From IMG/VR virus record IMGVR_UViG_3300030107_004639, positions 1-32,696 of that record: a stretch of 32,696 nucleotides of DNA. The stretch is one strand, 5' to 3'. This document shows positions 24,032-30,467 of this stretch, piece by piece. The notes beneath the pieces are model-generated. The model did not search any database and had not been told where the DNA came from. It was given only the letters and a program-made list of their open reading frames with translations. This DNA is from a virus. The translations under genes were made by a program, and so were the position numbers. Position 1 is the first letter of the stretch. Each line of letters starts with the position of its first letter.

Positions 24032-25114
24032 ATGGCAACTTTTACAGCAGTAGACGATCCACAAGCGCATTTCCAGATTAAGCTCTATACTGGCGAACAC
24101 GGAAGTGGTAGTGGTACTTCTGCTCATACTTTAGACGGTACTACCGATATGCAACCAGACTTGGTTTGGATTAAAACAAGATCAAATACTTCAAGCCATC
24201 AAATGCACAGTGCATTAACAGCAGAAGCATATCATTATGTAAAACCAGATGCGACTACCACATTAACTACAAGTAATACTGCCGCTTTAACTTCTTTTAA
24301 TTCTGATGGTTTTACTCTGGGTTCTGATGGTGTTATTAATGAAAATGGTTATACTTATGTTGCTTGGTGTTGGAAAGCTAATGGTTCAGGATCAGCAAAT
24401 ACCGATGGTAATACTAACACGACAAAAACTTCAGCTAATACTACAGCAGGTTTTTCAATGATAACTTATGATGGAGATGGAGCTGCTGCTACGCTTGGAC
24501 ACGGGCTTGGGGATAAAAAACCAAAATTTATAATACAAAAAAATTTGAGTGATACCGAAAATTGGCAAGTACAACACGGATCAAAAGGTGCAACATATTG
24601 GGCAACATTAAATACAACTAATCAGTTTGATACTAATAGTGCAAGATGGAATGATACCGAACCTACAACAAGTCTTATTACTATTGGTTCAGATAGTTCT
24701 GTGAGTCAAAGTGGAGAAAATATGTTTATGTTAGCTTGGGCAGAAGTTCAGGGTTATAGTTCTTTCGGAAGTTTTGTTGGGAACGGTGAAACAGGAAATG
24801 CAGGAAATGTAATTATGACAGGATTCAGGCCCGCACTTGTAATAATTAAAAAATCATCTGCGTCTGGTTCATGGCTAATTTTCGATTCTAAACGAGCATC
24901 AACTGGCAATGTACCAGAAGGTTCTACGGGAGTTAATTCTTATTTAGAGCATACTACTGGAACTGAACAAGGTGACAATCCAATTATTTTTCTTTCAAAT
25001 GGTTTTCAATGCAGAGATAGTTTAACCCAAGCATCTGGGGCAACTTATATTTATGCTGCTTGGGCAGAACAACCATTTGTAAATTCAAATGGAGTACCTT
25101 GTAATGCTCGTTAA
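24032..25114 (+). CDS. Tail adhesin with three tandem repeats, 360 aa
   Basis: I chose ATG 24032, just after the previous stop, instead of the in-frame start at 23909 that would lie inside the lectin gene. Three units of about 100-115 residues repeat. Each opens with a related strand (PDLVWIKTRS, PKFIIQKNLS, PALVIIKKSS) and closes with an Ala-Trp strand (YVAWCWKA, FMLAWAEVQ, YIYAAWAEQ). The repeats suggest a modular beta-sandwich fibre that evolves by duplication. It is coupled to the lectin-like gene and probably works with it in adsorption. Confidence 0.65.
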   Translation: MATFTAVDDPQAHFQIKLYTGEHGSGSGTSAHTLDGTTDMQPDLVWIKTRSNTSSHQMHSALTAEAYHYVKPDATTTLTTSNTAALTSFNSDGFTLGSDGVINENGYTYVAWCWKANGSGSANTDGNTNTTKTSANTTAGFSMITYDGDGAAATLGHGLGDKKPKFIIQKNLSDTENWQVQHGSKGATYWATLNTTNQFDTNSARWNDTEPTTSLITIGSDSSVSQSGENMFMLAWAEVQGYSSFGSFVGNGETGNAGNVIMTGFRPALVIIKKSSASGSWLIFDSKRASTGNVPEGSTGVNSYLEHTTGTEQGDNPIIFLSNGFQCRDSLTQASGATYIYAAWAEQPFVNSNGVPCNAR

Positions 25115-25135
25115 TTAACTTAAAGGAGTTCATCA

Positions 25136-25627
25136 ATGCAATTATCAAAACATTTTAAATTACACGAATTTGAAAAATCAGCAACAGCAATAAGATTAGG
25201 TATTAAAAACAAAGCTGGTGCTGGTGATATTAAAAATTTAGGAGATTTGTGTTACGAAATTTTAGAACCTGTTAGAGCAAAGTTTGATGAAAAACCTGTT
25301 ATCATTACTAGCGGTTTTCGTAGTGAAGAATTATGTGAAGCAATTAAATCTTCCAAGACAAGTCAGCATACCAAAGGTCAAGCAGTTGATTTTGAAATAG
25401 CTGGTGTATCTAATTTAGAAGTAGCTTTATGGATTCAAAACAACTGTAATTTTGATCAACTTATTCTCGAATTTTGGAAAGAAGAAGATAATGATCCTAA
25501 TTCTGGCTGGGTGCATTGTAGCTTTGTAGAGGGTAGTAATAGAAAACAAGTTTTGACTTTTAATGGGAGGGAATATACAAATGGATTACCTGACGCTAAA
25601 TGGTCTGGTGGTCAATTAAGAAATTAA
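25136..25627 (+). CDS. Endolysin, peptidase M15 family
   Basis: The 163-aa enzyme has the zinc-binding pattern of M15 (VanY/L-Ala-D-Glu type) peptidases: SQHTKGQAVDFE with H78 and D85, and GWVHCSF with H127. It is preceded by PVIITSGFRSEEL. It cleaves peptide stems of peptidoglycan to release virions. No signal peptide is present, so a holin must let it reach the wall. The start has a very good SD (AAAGGAG at 25122-25128). Adjacent small membrane proteins at 25795 and 27016 are the likely helpers. Confidence 0.88.
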   Translation: MQLSKHFKLHEFEKSATAIRLGIKNKAGAGDIKNLGDLCYEILEPVRAKFDEKPVIITSGFRSEELCEAIKSSKTSQHTKGQAVDFEIAGVSNLEVALWIQNNCNFDQLILEFWKEEDNDPNSGWVHCSFVEGSNRKQVLTFNGREYTNGLPDAKWSGGQLRN

Positions 25628-25702
25628 AATTATATGAATATGTTTTTTAGAGGAATTGAATTTTTTTATCATTTATTTAAACACTTAAACAAGGAAAAGA
25701 AA

Positions 25703-25795
25703 ATGCCAAAAAGCAAATACAAAAAATTTAAAAAGAAAGCTGGGAAAACTGGCAAAGGAAAGTCTTATACTTATCCTAAAAAGAAAATGAAATAA
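25703..25795 (+). CDS. Lys-rich microprotein, 30 aa
   Basis: From ATG 25703 (SD AAGGA seven bases upstream) the product is 30 residues, MPKSKYKKFKKKAGKTGKGK followed by a SYTYP segment and a basic end. The frame is open back to ATG 25634, which would add a hydrophobic-aromatic leader (MNMFFRGIEFFYHLFKHL) but has no SD. The stop overlaps the next ATG (TAATG). It is the third highly basic microprotein of the genome, here inside the lysis region. Confidence 0.5.
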   Translation: MPKSKYKKFKKKAGKTGKGKSYTYPKKKMK

Positions 25796-25992
25796 TGCCA
25801 TCACAAAGTCAAAAAAATGGAGAAGCCATTATTCGGATTGAGGGCGAGTTAAAATTACTTAAACAAGAAATCCAACATATACGAGGTAATCATATTGCCC
25901 ATTTAGAAATGAGAATTTCTCGAATGGAAAAAGTAATGTGGACTATTTGTTTAATCGCAACCACTCACTTACTCTTCACAGTATTGCATTAA
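25795..25992 (+). CDS. Holin-like membrane protein (XhlA-like arrangement), 65 aa
   Basis: A charged helix (AIIRIEGELKLLKQEIQHIR) is followed by a C-terminal transmembrane segment (VMWTICLIATTHLLFTVLH). This coiled-coil plus single C-terminal TM layout is that of XhlA-type lysis accessory proteins. Its place 168 bases after the endolysin supports a role in lysis. No motif proves it. Confidence 0.55.
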   Translation: MPSQSQKNGEAIIRIEGELKLLKQEIQHIRGNHIAHLEMRISRMEKVMWTICLIATTHLLFTVLH

Positions 25993-26007
25993 TTCAACTT
26001 ATAACAT

Positions 26008-26027
26008 ATATACTATATGTAGTATAT
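26008..26027 (+). promoter_or_regulatory. Palindrome overlapping the phosphoesterase start codon; possible promoter/operator
   Basis: ATATACTA (26008-26015) and TAGTATAT (26020-26027) form a perfect 8-bp inverted repeat around TATG and include the first bases of the ATG at 26026. No SD precedes that ATG. TATACT at 26009-26014 resembles a -10 box, with TTGCAT (25984-25989) as a weak -35 at 19 bases. The gene could have its own promoter and a leaderless message controlled by a repressor here. Confidence 0.35.
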
Positions 26028-26724
26028 GTTTAAATCAATTTTAGTTATATCTGACCTACACATCCCCTATCATCATCAAGATAGCTTTGAATTTTTAAAA
26101 GCAATTAAGAAAGAATTTAAACCAGACTTCATCGTTAATATTGGCGACCTGTTAGATTTTCACGCCATCAATATGCACACTCACGATCCAGATTTATATT
26201 CTGCTGGACACGAATTAGATAAATCCAAAGAATACATTAAACAATTAGAATCTATTTTTCCAAAGATGGTGGAAGTAGAAAGTAATCACTCTAGCTTGGT
26301 TTATAGAAGAGCTTTAAAATTTGGAATGAGTCGTCAATTTTTAAAAGACTATGGAGATTTTTTAGGAACAAAGAAATGGAAATGGGTAGATGATTTAACT
26401 TTAAAAATGAGTAATGGACAAAAGTGTTTCTTTACACATGGAAGAAGTGCTGATGTATTAAAGGTATCTCAAACAATGGGTATGAGTGCTGTGCAAGGCC
26501 ACTACCATACCAAGTTTGTTATAAGCTATTGGGCTAATCCTGATAATCTATTCTTTGCTATGAATGTAGGATGTTTAGCTGCACAAAAACACATGGCTTT
26601 TGCTTATGCCAAAAACTTTAGAACAAGATTTATTATGGGTTCTGGTGTTATTATAAATGGTATTCCACGATTATTACCAATGGTCTTGAACTCTAGTGGA
26701 AGATGGATTAAGAAGATAGTATGA
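26026..26724 (+). CDS. Metallophosphoesterase (calcineurin-like)
   Basis: The 232-aa protein has the five-part dimetal signature: D10-x-H12 (ISDLHIP), G40-D41 (NIGDLLDFH), N87-H88 in ESNHSS where GNHD is usual, THG with H138, and GHYHT with H159 and H161. It is probably cytoplasmic. The substrate cannot be told: phage members include DNA repair nucleases (SbcD-like), protein phosphatases and nucleotide phosphatases. It lies in the late region between lysis genes, so a role late in infection is likely. Confidence 0.8.
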   Translation: MFKSILVISDLHIPYHHQDSFEFLKAIKKEFKPDFIVNIGDLLDFHAINMHTHDPDLYSAGHELDKSKEYIKQLESIFPKMVEVESNHSSLVYRRALKFGMSRQFLKDYGDFLGTKKWKWVDDLTLKMSNGQKCFFTHGRSADVLKVSQTMGMSAVQGHYHTKFVISYWANPDNLFFAMNVGCLAAQKHMAFAYAKNFRTRFIMGSGVIINGIPRLLPMVLNSSGRWIKKIV

Positions 26725-27026
26725 ACAAAAATGGTACTTTAAACGAACATACAAGCCCACAGGCTGCGTTAAAAGAACAAAGTGGGGGTAACCATTACCT
26801 AGATAATGCTATTCAGCCAATAGAATACATCGTGGCTAATAAGCTTAACTTTATTGATGGCAATATTGTGAAGTATGCAACTCGTAATAAAGAGGGCGAA
26901 ACAGATGAAGAAAGATATAACAAAATTATTCATTATGCCAAACTTGGTAAAGAATTAAAAGAAAACCCAAAACAAGAATCTTGGGTTAATGGATTTAAGA
27001 AATGGAAAAAAAATAATGTGGTTTAA
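26721..27026 (+). CDS. DUF3310 protein
   Basis: The 101-aa protein carries the DUF3310 core: GGNHYLDNAIQPIEYIVANK, then FIDGNIVKYATR and a helix with KIIHYAKLGKEL. These small proteins are common in phages and are sometimes called nucleotide kinase-like, but no kinase P-loop is visible, so I keep the family name only. The start overlaps the phosphoesterase stop (ATGA) and the end overlaps the holin. Confidence 0.8.
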   Translation: MNKNGTLNEHTSPQAALKEQSGGNHYLDNAIQPIEYIVANKLNFIDGNIVKYATRNKEGETDEERYNKIIHYAKLGKELKENPKQESWVNGFKKWKKNNVV

Positions 27027-27381
27027 ACTTATAAACAATCCGATAACTAAAATGGCATTTAATAAAGTAACAGACCATTTTAAACACAAAGCTGAAAAAG
27101 TTAAAACTATTAGACAAGCAGAAATAGAAGCTTGTAAAGAAGTTGATGTTGCTAGAATTAAATCACAAGATAAAAGTTGGAAAGATGAAATTTTACTTAT
27201 CTGGCTAATAGGAATGTTAAGTACAGGTTGGTTTGAAAGCACAAGAGATAGATTTGAGGAGTGGGTAAGAATTATAAACGAACTTCCTGACTCTGTATGG
27301 TATCTTGTAATTATTGTTTTTACAGCAACATTTTCTACAAAAATGACAGACAAGGTATTGAACAGGAATAAGAAAAAATAA
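27016..27381 (+). CDS. Holin (GTA 3TM holin-like), 121 aa
   Basis: I chose ATG 27016, because MWFKLINNPITKMAFNKV is the conserved start of the 3TM holin family of gene transfer agents and phages. The earlier in-frame ATG (26989) lies deeper in the DUF3310 gene. A charged amphipathic region (HKAEKVKTIRQAEIEACKEV) precedes two hydrophobic segments (EILLIWLIGMLSTGWF, VWYLVIIVFTATFSTKM). It would permeabilise the inner membrane to release the M15 endolysin. The basic C-terminus is in the cytoplasm. Confidence 0.7.
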   Translation: MWFKLINNPITKMAFNKVTDHFKHKAEKVKTIRQAEIEACKEVDVARIKSQDKSWKDEILLIWLIGMLSTGWFESTRDRFEEWVRIINELPDSVWYLVIIVFTATFSTKMTDKVLNRNKKK

Positions 27382-27668
27382 TGCTAGGAACAAATTGGTT
27401 TAAAAAAAAAGAAAAGAAAAAGGCAGTCAGCAATCCGATTGATTATGTTATTACAGAGCTAGATGTTAAGCTGCATAGTTATCATACTCCTTTAGGATGT
27501 TATGCTTCATTTATTTTTATAGATGAAAAACCATATTTTCCTAGAGTCAAAAAAACCTTACATGAACTAAACAAACACCCTGACGCATTTGTTTTAGATC
27601 ATCATTATACGACTAAAGAAATAACTCCTAAAACTGATTTAACAGGATTAGAAATTATTAAGCACTAA
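27381..27668 (+). CDS. Hypothetical protein, 95 aa
   Basis: Coupled to the holin by a TAATG overlap. After a basic start (WFKKKEKKKAVSNPIDYVIT) comes a compact alpha/beta sequence with LGCYASFIFIDEKPYFPRVK and HPDAFVLDHHYTTKEITP. No family is recognised. It is the last rightward gene. Its final 21 bases also encode the end of a leftward membrane protein. Confidence 0.6.
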   Translation: MLGTNWFKKKEKKKAVSNPIDYVITELDVKLHSYHTPLGCYASFIFIDEKPYFPRVKKTLHELNKHPDAFVLDHHYTTKEITPKTDLTGLEIIKH

Positions 27669-27794
27669 ATAACCAAATCCCATTAGTAAGCATAAGAAGC
27701 TTAAACCTAATAAAAAGAATACTGATCTTTTTAATTCTTTTCGGTTTTCCATTCTTTCGTACTTACCTTTTTTATTTATATATAAGTAGTCCAT
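27648..27794 (-). CDS. Single-pass membrane microprotein, 48 aa
   Basis: On the reverse strand, ATG at 27794 follows AAGGATGAGCA, a good SD at 27802-27806, and opens a 48-codon ORF. The N-terminus is basic (MDYLYINKKGKYERMENRKE), followed by one transmembrane helix (SVFFLLGLSFLCLLMGFGYL). It is the last gene of the leftward arm and overlaps the rightward gene end by 21 bases. It is too short for the usual cut-off, but the SD and the charge/TM layout are convincing. Confidence 0.6.
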   Translation of the reverse strand: MDYLYINKKGKYERMENRKELKRSVFFLLGLSFLCLLMGFGYLVLNNF

Positions 27795-27815
27795 TGCTCA
27801 TCCTTTATACCACAA

Positions 27816-27871
27816 GGGCGGTTTAGAAAGGAGGTGTGATGAATTTAATAAACAACACACTTCAACCGCCC
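27816..27871 (+). other. Structured element with 16S-tail-complementary segment
   Basis: GGGCGGTT (27816-27823) and AACCGCCC (27864-27871) are perfect 8-bp arms. Inside them GTGTG (27834-27838) and CACAC (27856-27860) form a second stem around an 18-base loop holding an ATG. The segment TTAGAAAGGAGGTG (27823-27836) is complementary to the 3' end of bacterial 16S rRNA as I remember it (CACCTCCTTTCTAA). It could be the leader of a small ORF or a small RNA on either strand. Confidence 0.45.
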
Positions 27872-27895
27872 AAATGGATTCAGAAATACCGCTAG
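27839..27895 (+). CDS. Possible 18-aa leader peptide with an extreme Shine-Dalgarno
   Basis: ATG 27839 follows AAAGGAGG with a four-base gap and encodes MNLINNTLQPPKWIQKYR. The stop (TAG 27893-27895) lies in the loop of the hairpin at 27879-27907, so a translating ribosome would melt that hairpin. No gene follows on this strand. It may therefore be a leader or decoy rather than a functional peptide. Confidence 0.3.
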   Translation: MNLINNTLQPPKWIQKYR

Positions 27896-27912
27896 GCAGG
27901 GTCTGAATTTTG
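27879..27912 (+). terminator. Candidate terminator between the convergent arms
   Basis: TTCAG plus ACC (27879-27890, with an AAAT bulge) pair with GGTCTGAA (27900-27907) around a 9-base loop, followed by TTTTGTT. It would end rightward transcription before the leftward genes. Stability is moderate because of the bulge. Confidence 0.4.
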
Positions 27913-28257
27913 TTATCCCTCTTGCTTACCAGCAAGAGTTAAATCTCTTTTTACCTCTGTTTGTCTAACAGATAAATAGCGATCTAAATTATTATAATTC
28001 AGTTTAGCTTTAATAAGCTGACCCTCTGCGTGGGCATAGCTTTTGATGATGTTTTGATATTCGGTATCGGTTCTAGCTTTGTGTTCGGCTTCTGCAACTG
28101 ATTTACAGGTTAGTTTATGTTTGGCAAAGCATTTAGAAAAGGTAGCTTTTCTTCCCTCATCTAATAAAATAACTTTCTCTGCCCATTCACTCCATTGGTT
28201 AGAAGCTTGTGTCATTCTTTTATATGCTGCTTTACTATTTAGATTTAGTGTGTCCAT
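27913..28257 (-). CDS. Helical hypothetical protein, 114 aa
   Basis: The protein is almost entirely helical and charged (NQWSEWAEKVILLDEGRKAT, CKSVAEAEHKARTDTEYQNI, LNYNNLDRYLSVRQTEVKRD). Its conserved-looking segments suggest a widespread phage early protein. SD AAAAGGAAA precedes the ATG at 28257. It might take part in replication or recombination with the neighbouring exonuclease and SSB-like protein, but I cannot assign a family. Confidence 0.6.
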   Translation of the reverse strand: MDTLNLNSKAAYKRMTQASNQWSEWAEKVILLDEGRKATFSKCFAKHKLTCKSVAEAEHKARTDTEYQNIIKSYAHAEGQLIKAKLNYNNLDRYLSVRQTEVKRDLTLAGKQEG

Positions 28258-28271
28258 TGTTATTTCCTTTT

Positions 28272-28562
28272 TTAATTTAAACTTTGTCTTTCATATTTAT
28301 CAAAATACTTTAATCTTTTATCAAGTGCTTTATCTAATTTTTTGTCATCTGGTGCTTCACTATCTATTTGAGATTGATTTATATGAATATATTTTAAAGG
28401 TCTATTACCTATTTTTTCCATAAGTAAATATCCTGTATCTTCTTTAAAAAGTTTTGGAACATTAATCTCTGGTTTAATAGGTAAAGGAATTGTATATAAT
28501 ACACCTTTTTTTAAATTCTTTTCCTTAAAGATTTTTTCTAATTTTTTTTGTATCTTATTCAT
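28272..28562 (-). CDS. Hypothetical protein, 96 aa
   Basis: The N-terminus is strongly basic (KIQKKLEKIFKEKNLKKG). It is followed by GVLYTIPLPIKPEINVPKL and DTGYLLMEKIGNRPLKYI, a pattern suggestive of a small alpha/beta fold, and a charged tail. There are two adjacent ATGs; I prefer the second (28562) because AGGAG is then six bases away. The start overlaps the upstream stop. No family is recognised. Confidence 0.55.
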   Translation of the reverse strand: MNKIQKKLEKIFKEKNLKKGVLYTIPLPIKPEINVPKLFKEDTGYLLMEKIGNRPLKYIHINQSQIDSEAPDDKKLDKALDKRLKYFDKYERQSLN

Positions 28563-28773
28563 CATTATCTCCTAATTTAATTTCTTTAATATTAATTTCT
28601 TCATCTTCAATATCTGATTTATCTTCTTTGATTAAAGTGCAATCATATCGAGGATTAGCATTTTGATTTTCTGCAATCCATTTTGCTTCTTCTTCAGATA
28701 CATTTTTAATTAAGTAAGTGTCATTATGTTTTTGTATATAGCTCAATGTTACTTCCCAATTTTTTTTATTCAT
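28555..28773 (-). CDS. Hypothetical acidic-tailed protein, 72 aa
   Basis: The first 50 residues (WEVTLSYIQKHNDTYLIKNV, EEEAKWIAENQNANPRYDC) look like a small folded domain. The last 25 are mainly Glu, Asp and Ile. The end overlaps the next gene's start. The function is unknown. Confidence 0.55.
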   Translation of the reverse strand: MNKKNWEVTLSYIQKHNDTYLIKNVSEEEAKWIAENQNANPRYDCTLIKEDKSDIEDEEINIKEIKLGDNDE

Positions 28774-28782
28774 ATTATCTCG

Positions 28783-28950
28783 TTAGCTTATGCTTTCTTT
28801 TTTTTCTTGTTCTTTTATTTTATAATCAATCTCATATTGTTTATTATTTCCACAATCAAAACATGAATTATATTCTTTATCATTATTATAATTAATAATA
28901 ATCATATATGGGTAGCTTATGCTTTCTCTGCAATTTATACATTTATTCAT
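28783..28950 (-). CDS. Small zinc-ribbon-like protein, 55 aa
   Basis: The product has two CxxC knuckles (MNKCINCRESISYPYM and SCFDCGNNKQYEI) separated by a beta-hairpin-like stretch, the layout of a zinc ribbon. A charged tail follows. SD AGGAG is close to ATG 28950. A 15-base direct repeat (TAGCTTATGCTTTCT at 28784-28798 and 28913-28927) marks both ends of the gene and makes ESIS appear twice in the protein. Such ribbons often bind DNA or RNA. Confidence 0.55.
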   Translation of the reverse strand: MNKCINCRESISYPYMIIINYNNDKEYNSCFDCGNNKQYEIDYKIKEQEKKESIS

Positions 28951-28958
28951 TTTATCTC

Positions 28959-29228
28959 CTATGGGTAATTATACATATCCTTTGCATATTGTTTTAGTTC
29001 TTTAATTTTCTTTTCGTATTTATTAATCTTTTTCATCATTAACCTATCCGCTTCCTTTTTAACCTTTTCAATCTCTTCCAAAAACTCCATACGCAATTCT
29101 CCATTTAACTTTTTATGGGATTGTTCAATTTCAATAAGTCTTTGATTTTCAAGATTAAGAAGTTGAATTTCATCATTTTTTAAATCCAACTCTTTTTTTA
29201 ACAACAAGATTTCGTTGTGTTCTTGCAT
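28959..29228 (-). CDS. Coiled-coil protein, 89 aa
   Basis: Nearly the whole sequence is long heptad helix (EILLLKKELDLKNDEIQLLN, EFLEEIEKVKKEADRLMMKK). It lies two bases downstream of the SSB-like gene on the leftward strand. A structural or bridging role is likely. No domain is recognised. Confidence 0.65.
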   Translation of the reverse strand: MQEHNEILLLKKELDLKNDEIQLLNLENQRLIEIEQSHKKLNGELRMEFLEEIEKVKKEADRLMMKKINKYEKKIKELKQYAKDMYNYP

Positions 29229-29230
29229 AA

Positions 29231-29674
29231 TTAAAAAGGAATTTCATCGTCAAATTCCTCCAGATTCTCTTCTACCTTAATTTGCTTTGTTTGTATAGCT
29301 TGGGGTTGAGGTGTTGGTTGTACTTGAACAGGTGGAACTTGTATTTTTTTCATTCCATCTATCGCACCTGATTTAAAGGGTTTAACCATATAAATAGAAA
29401 CTACCTGTTCTGTGTCAGCACCATATTTAGTTTCTTTTGCATCTTGTGTTTTACTACCCCATTTCAGCATATAACCTTGTTTAGCATAAGCTTGTACTTC
29501 AGGTGTTTGATACCATTCAATAACTTGACTCAAAGAATATAGCTTTCGTGTTAAACTGCACATTAATTTAGCTTTTGTAGCTGAAGCTTGATATTCCATT
29601 TGTGGTGCTTTTTTTCCTGTTTCATATAGCTTTATTGATAACCCACAAAAGGGCATATTATATTTATTTTGCAT
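29231..29674 (-). CDS. SSB-like single-stranded DNA-binding protein, 147 aa
   Basis: The N-terminal ~100 residues (KAPQMEYQASATKAKLMCSL, GYMLKWGSKTQDAKETKYG, VVSIYMVKPFKSG) look like a small beta-rich domain. They are followed by a Pro/Gln-rich linker (VPPVQVQPTPQPQAIQTK) and the acidic tip EFDDEIPF. A flexible linker plus a DDxIPF tip is the hallmark of bacterial SSB, whose tip recruits repair and replication proteins. The OB fold itself is not evident by eye. The gene overlaps the exonuclease gene, which supports a shared role in recombination. Confidence 0.65.
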   Translation of the reverse strand: MQNKYNMPFCGLSIKLYETGKKAPQMEYQASATKAKLMCSLTRKLYSLSQVIEWYQTPEVQAYAKQGYMLKWGSKTQDAKETKYGADTEQVVSIYMVKPFKSGAIDGMKKIQVPPVQVQPTPQPQAIQTKQIKVEENLEEFDDEIPF

Positions 29675-30467
29675 ATTTTTTACTCCTTAATTTATTATAC
29701 TCGTTCATGCGTTTCTTAAAATCTTCTTCAATCGCATTAATATACTTACAAGCTTTAAAAGCTTTTAAATATTTAGATGTTATTTTATAAGACATTAATG
29801 AAACATCTTTGGCTGGTTCTTTAGGAACATTCAATACTGCTAAATAGTCTATCTTATAGTCAGTTGAATCTTCACAAAGTTTTTTATAAGTGTGTAGTTG
29901 AATAGGCATATCAAAATAAAAATCTTTAGAAGTTTTTATATCCAATATTCCATATTTACCTTTCCACGATGGTTTAGTCACAATCATATCACAAGTACCG
30001 CACACATCTAAATCTGTACTATACATTGTTTTTTCTGTGTCCATTGCTTTAAACCCTGACTTATCCCAATAAGCTTTAAACTTAAAAAACATAGTCTTTA
30101 AAGGTTCAGTTTCAGGTAAAGCAAAGTCTTGTTTGGTTACATAACATTCTGCAAGTTTATGCAGATTTGTACCAATAGAACTCGCTTCTTCTTTTAAAGT
30201 TTTTACTTTAGCTTTTAGGTCGTCAGTAAATTGCTGGGAAAAATCTATTGGCTTACCCATAGCTTTAAACTTATTACTTAAAGCTTGATAAACAATATGT
30301 TCACTCCACCACATCAAAGCACCCTTGCCTGACCTTTCTCCTATTAAGGAAGTTACTCCCTTTTTAGGTTCTCCATTAACCTTATATCTATATCTCCCAC
30401 CTTTAGGATTAAATTCAATAAGGTTTCCATTCTTATCTTTAGCTTTTATTATCACTATCTCCTCCAT
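29664..30467 (-). CDS. PD-(D/E)XK exonuclease (RecB/Cas4-like)
   Basis: The 267-aa protein contains the RecB-family nuclease motifs: IGTNLHKLAE (H103), VCGTCDMIV (D160) and YGILDIKTSKD (D176, K178), with a later YxxQLHTY-type helix (MPIQLHTYKKLCE). The N-terminus (KKGVTSLIGERSGKGALMWW) is typical of phage recombination exonucleases. It probably resects DNA ends for recombination with the SSB-like protein encoded just downstream. No annealase is recognised nearby. Overlaps the XRE gene by 29 bases. Confidence 0.8.
   Translation of the reverse strand: MEEIVIIKAKDKNGNLIEFNPKGGRYRYKVNGEPKKGVTSLIGERSGKGALMWWSEHIVYQALSNKFKAMGKPIDFSQQFTDDLKAKVKTLKEEASSIGTNLHKLAECYVTKQDFALPETEPLKTMFFKFKAYWDKSGFKAMDTEKTMYSTDLDVCGTCDMIVTKPSWKGKYGILDIKTSKDFYFDMPIQLHTYKKLCEDSTDYKIDYLAVLNVPKEPAKDVSLMSYKITSKYLKAFKACKYINAIEEDFKKRMNEYNKLRSKKYAK

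Noticed and set aside
23909-25114. Adhesin start at 23909
   Set aside because: The extra 41 residues lie inside the lectin-like gene and do not match the repeat pattern; ATG 24032 directly follows its stop.
27816-27871. tRNA-like gene because of the GGGCGGT/ACCGCCC arms
   Set aside because: Only 56 bases between the arms' outer ends, no T-arm or anticodon arm in the right places, and no CCA context.
28079-28423. 114-codon rightward frame opposite leftward genes
   Set aside because: Antisense to two coupled leftward genes with good SDs; its Phe/Leu/Ser-rich product is typical of the complement of Lys/Glu-rich codons.
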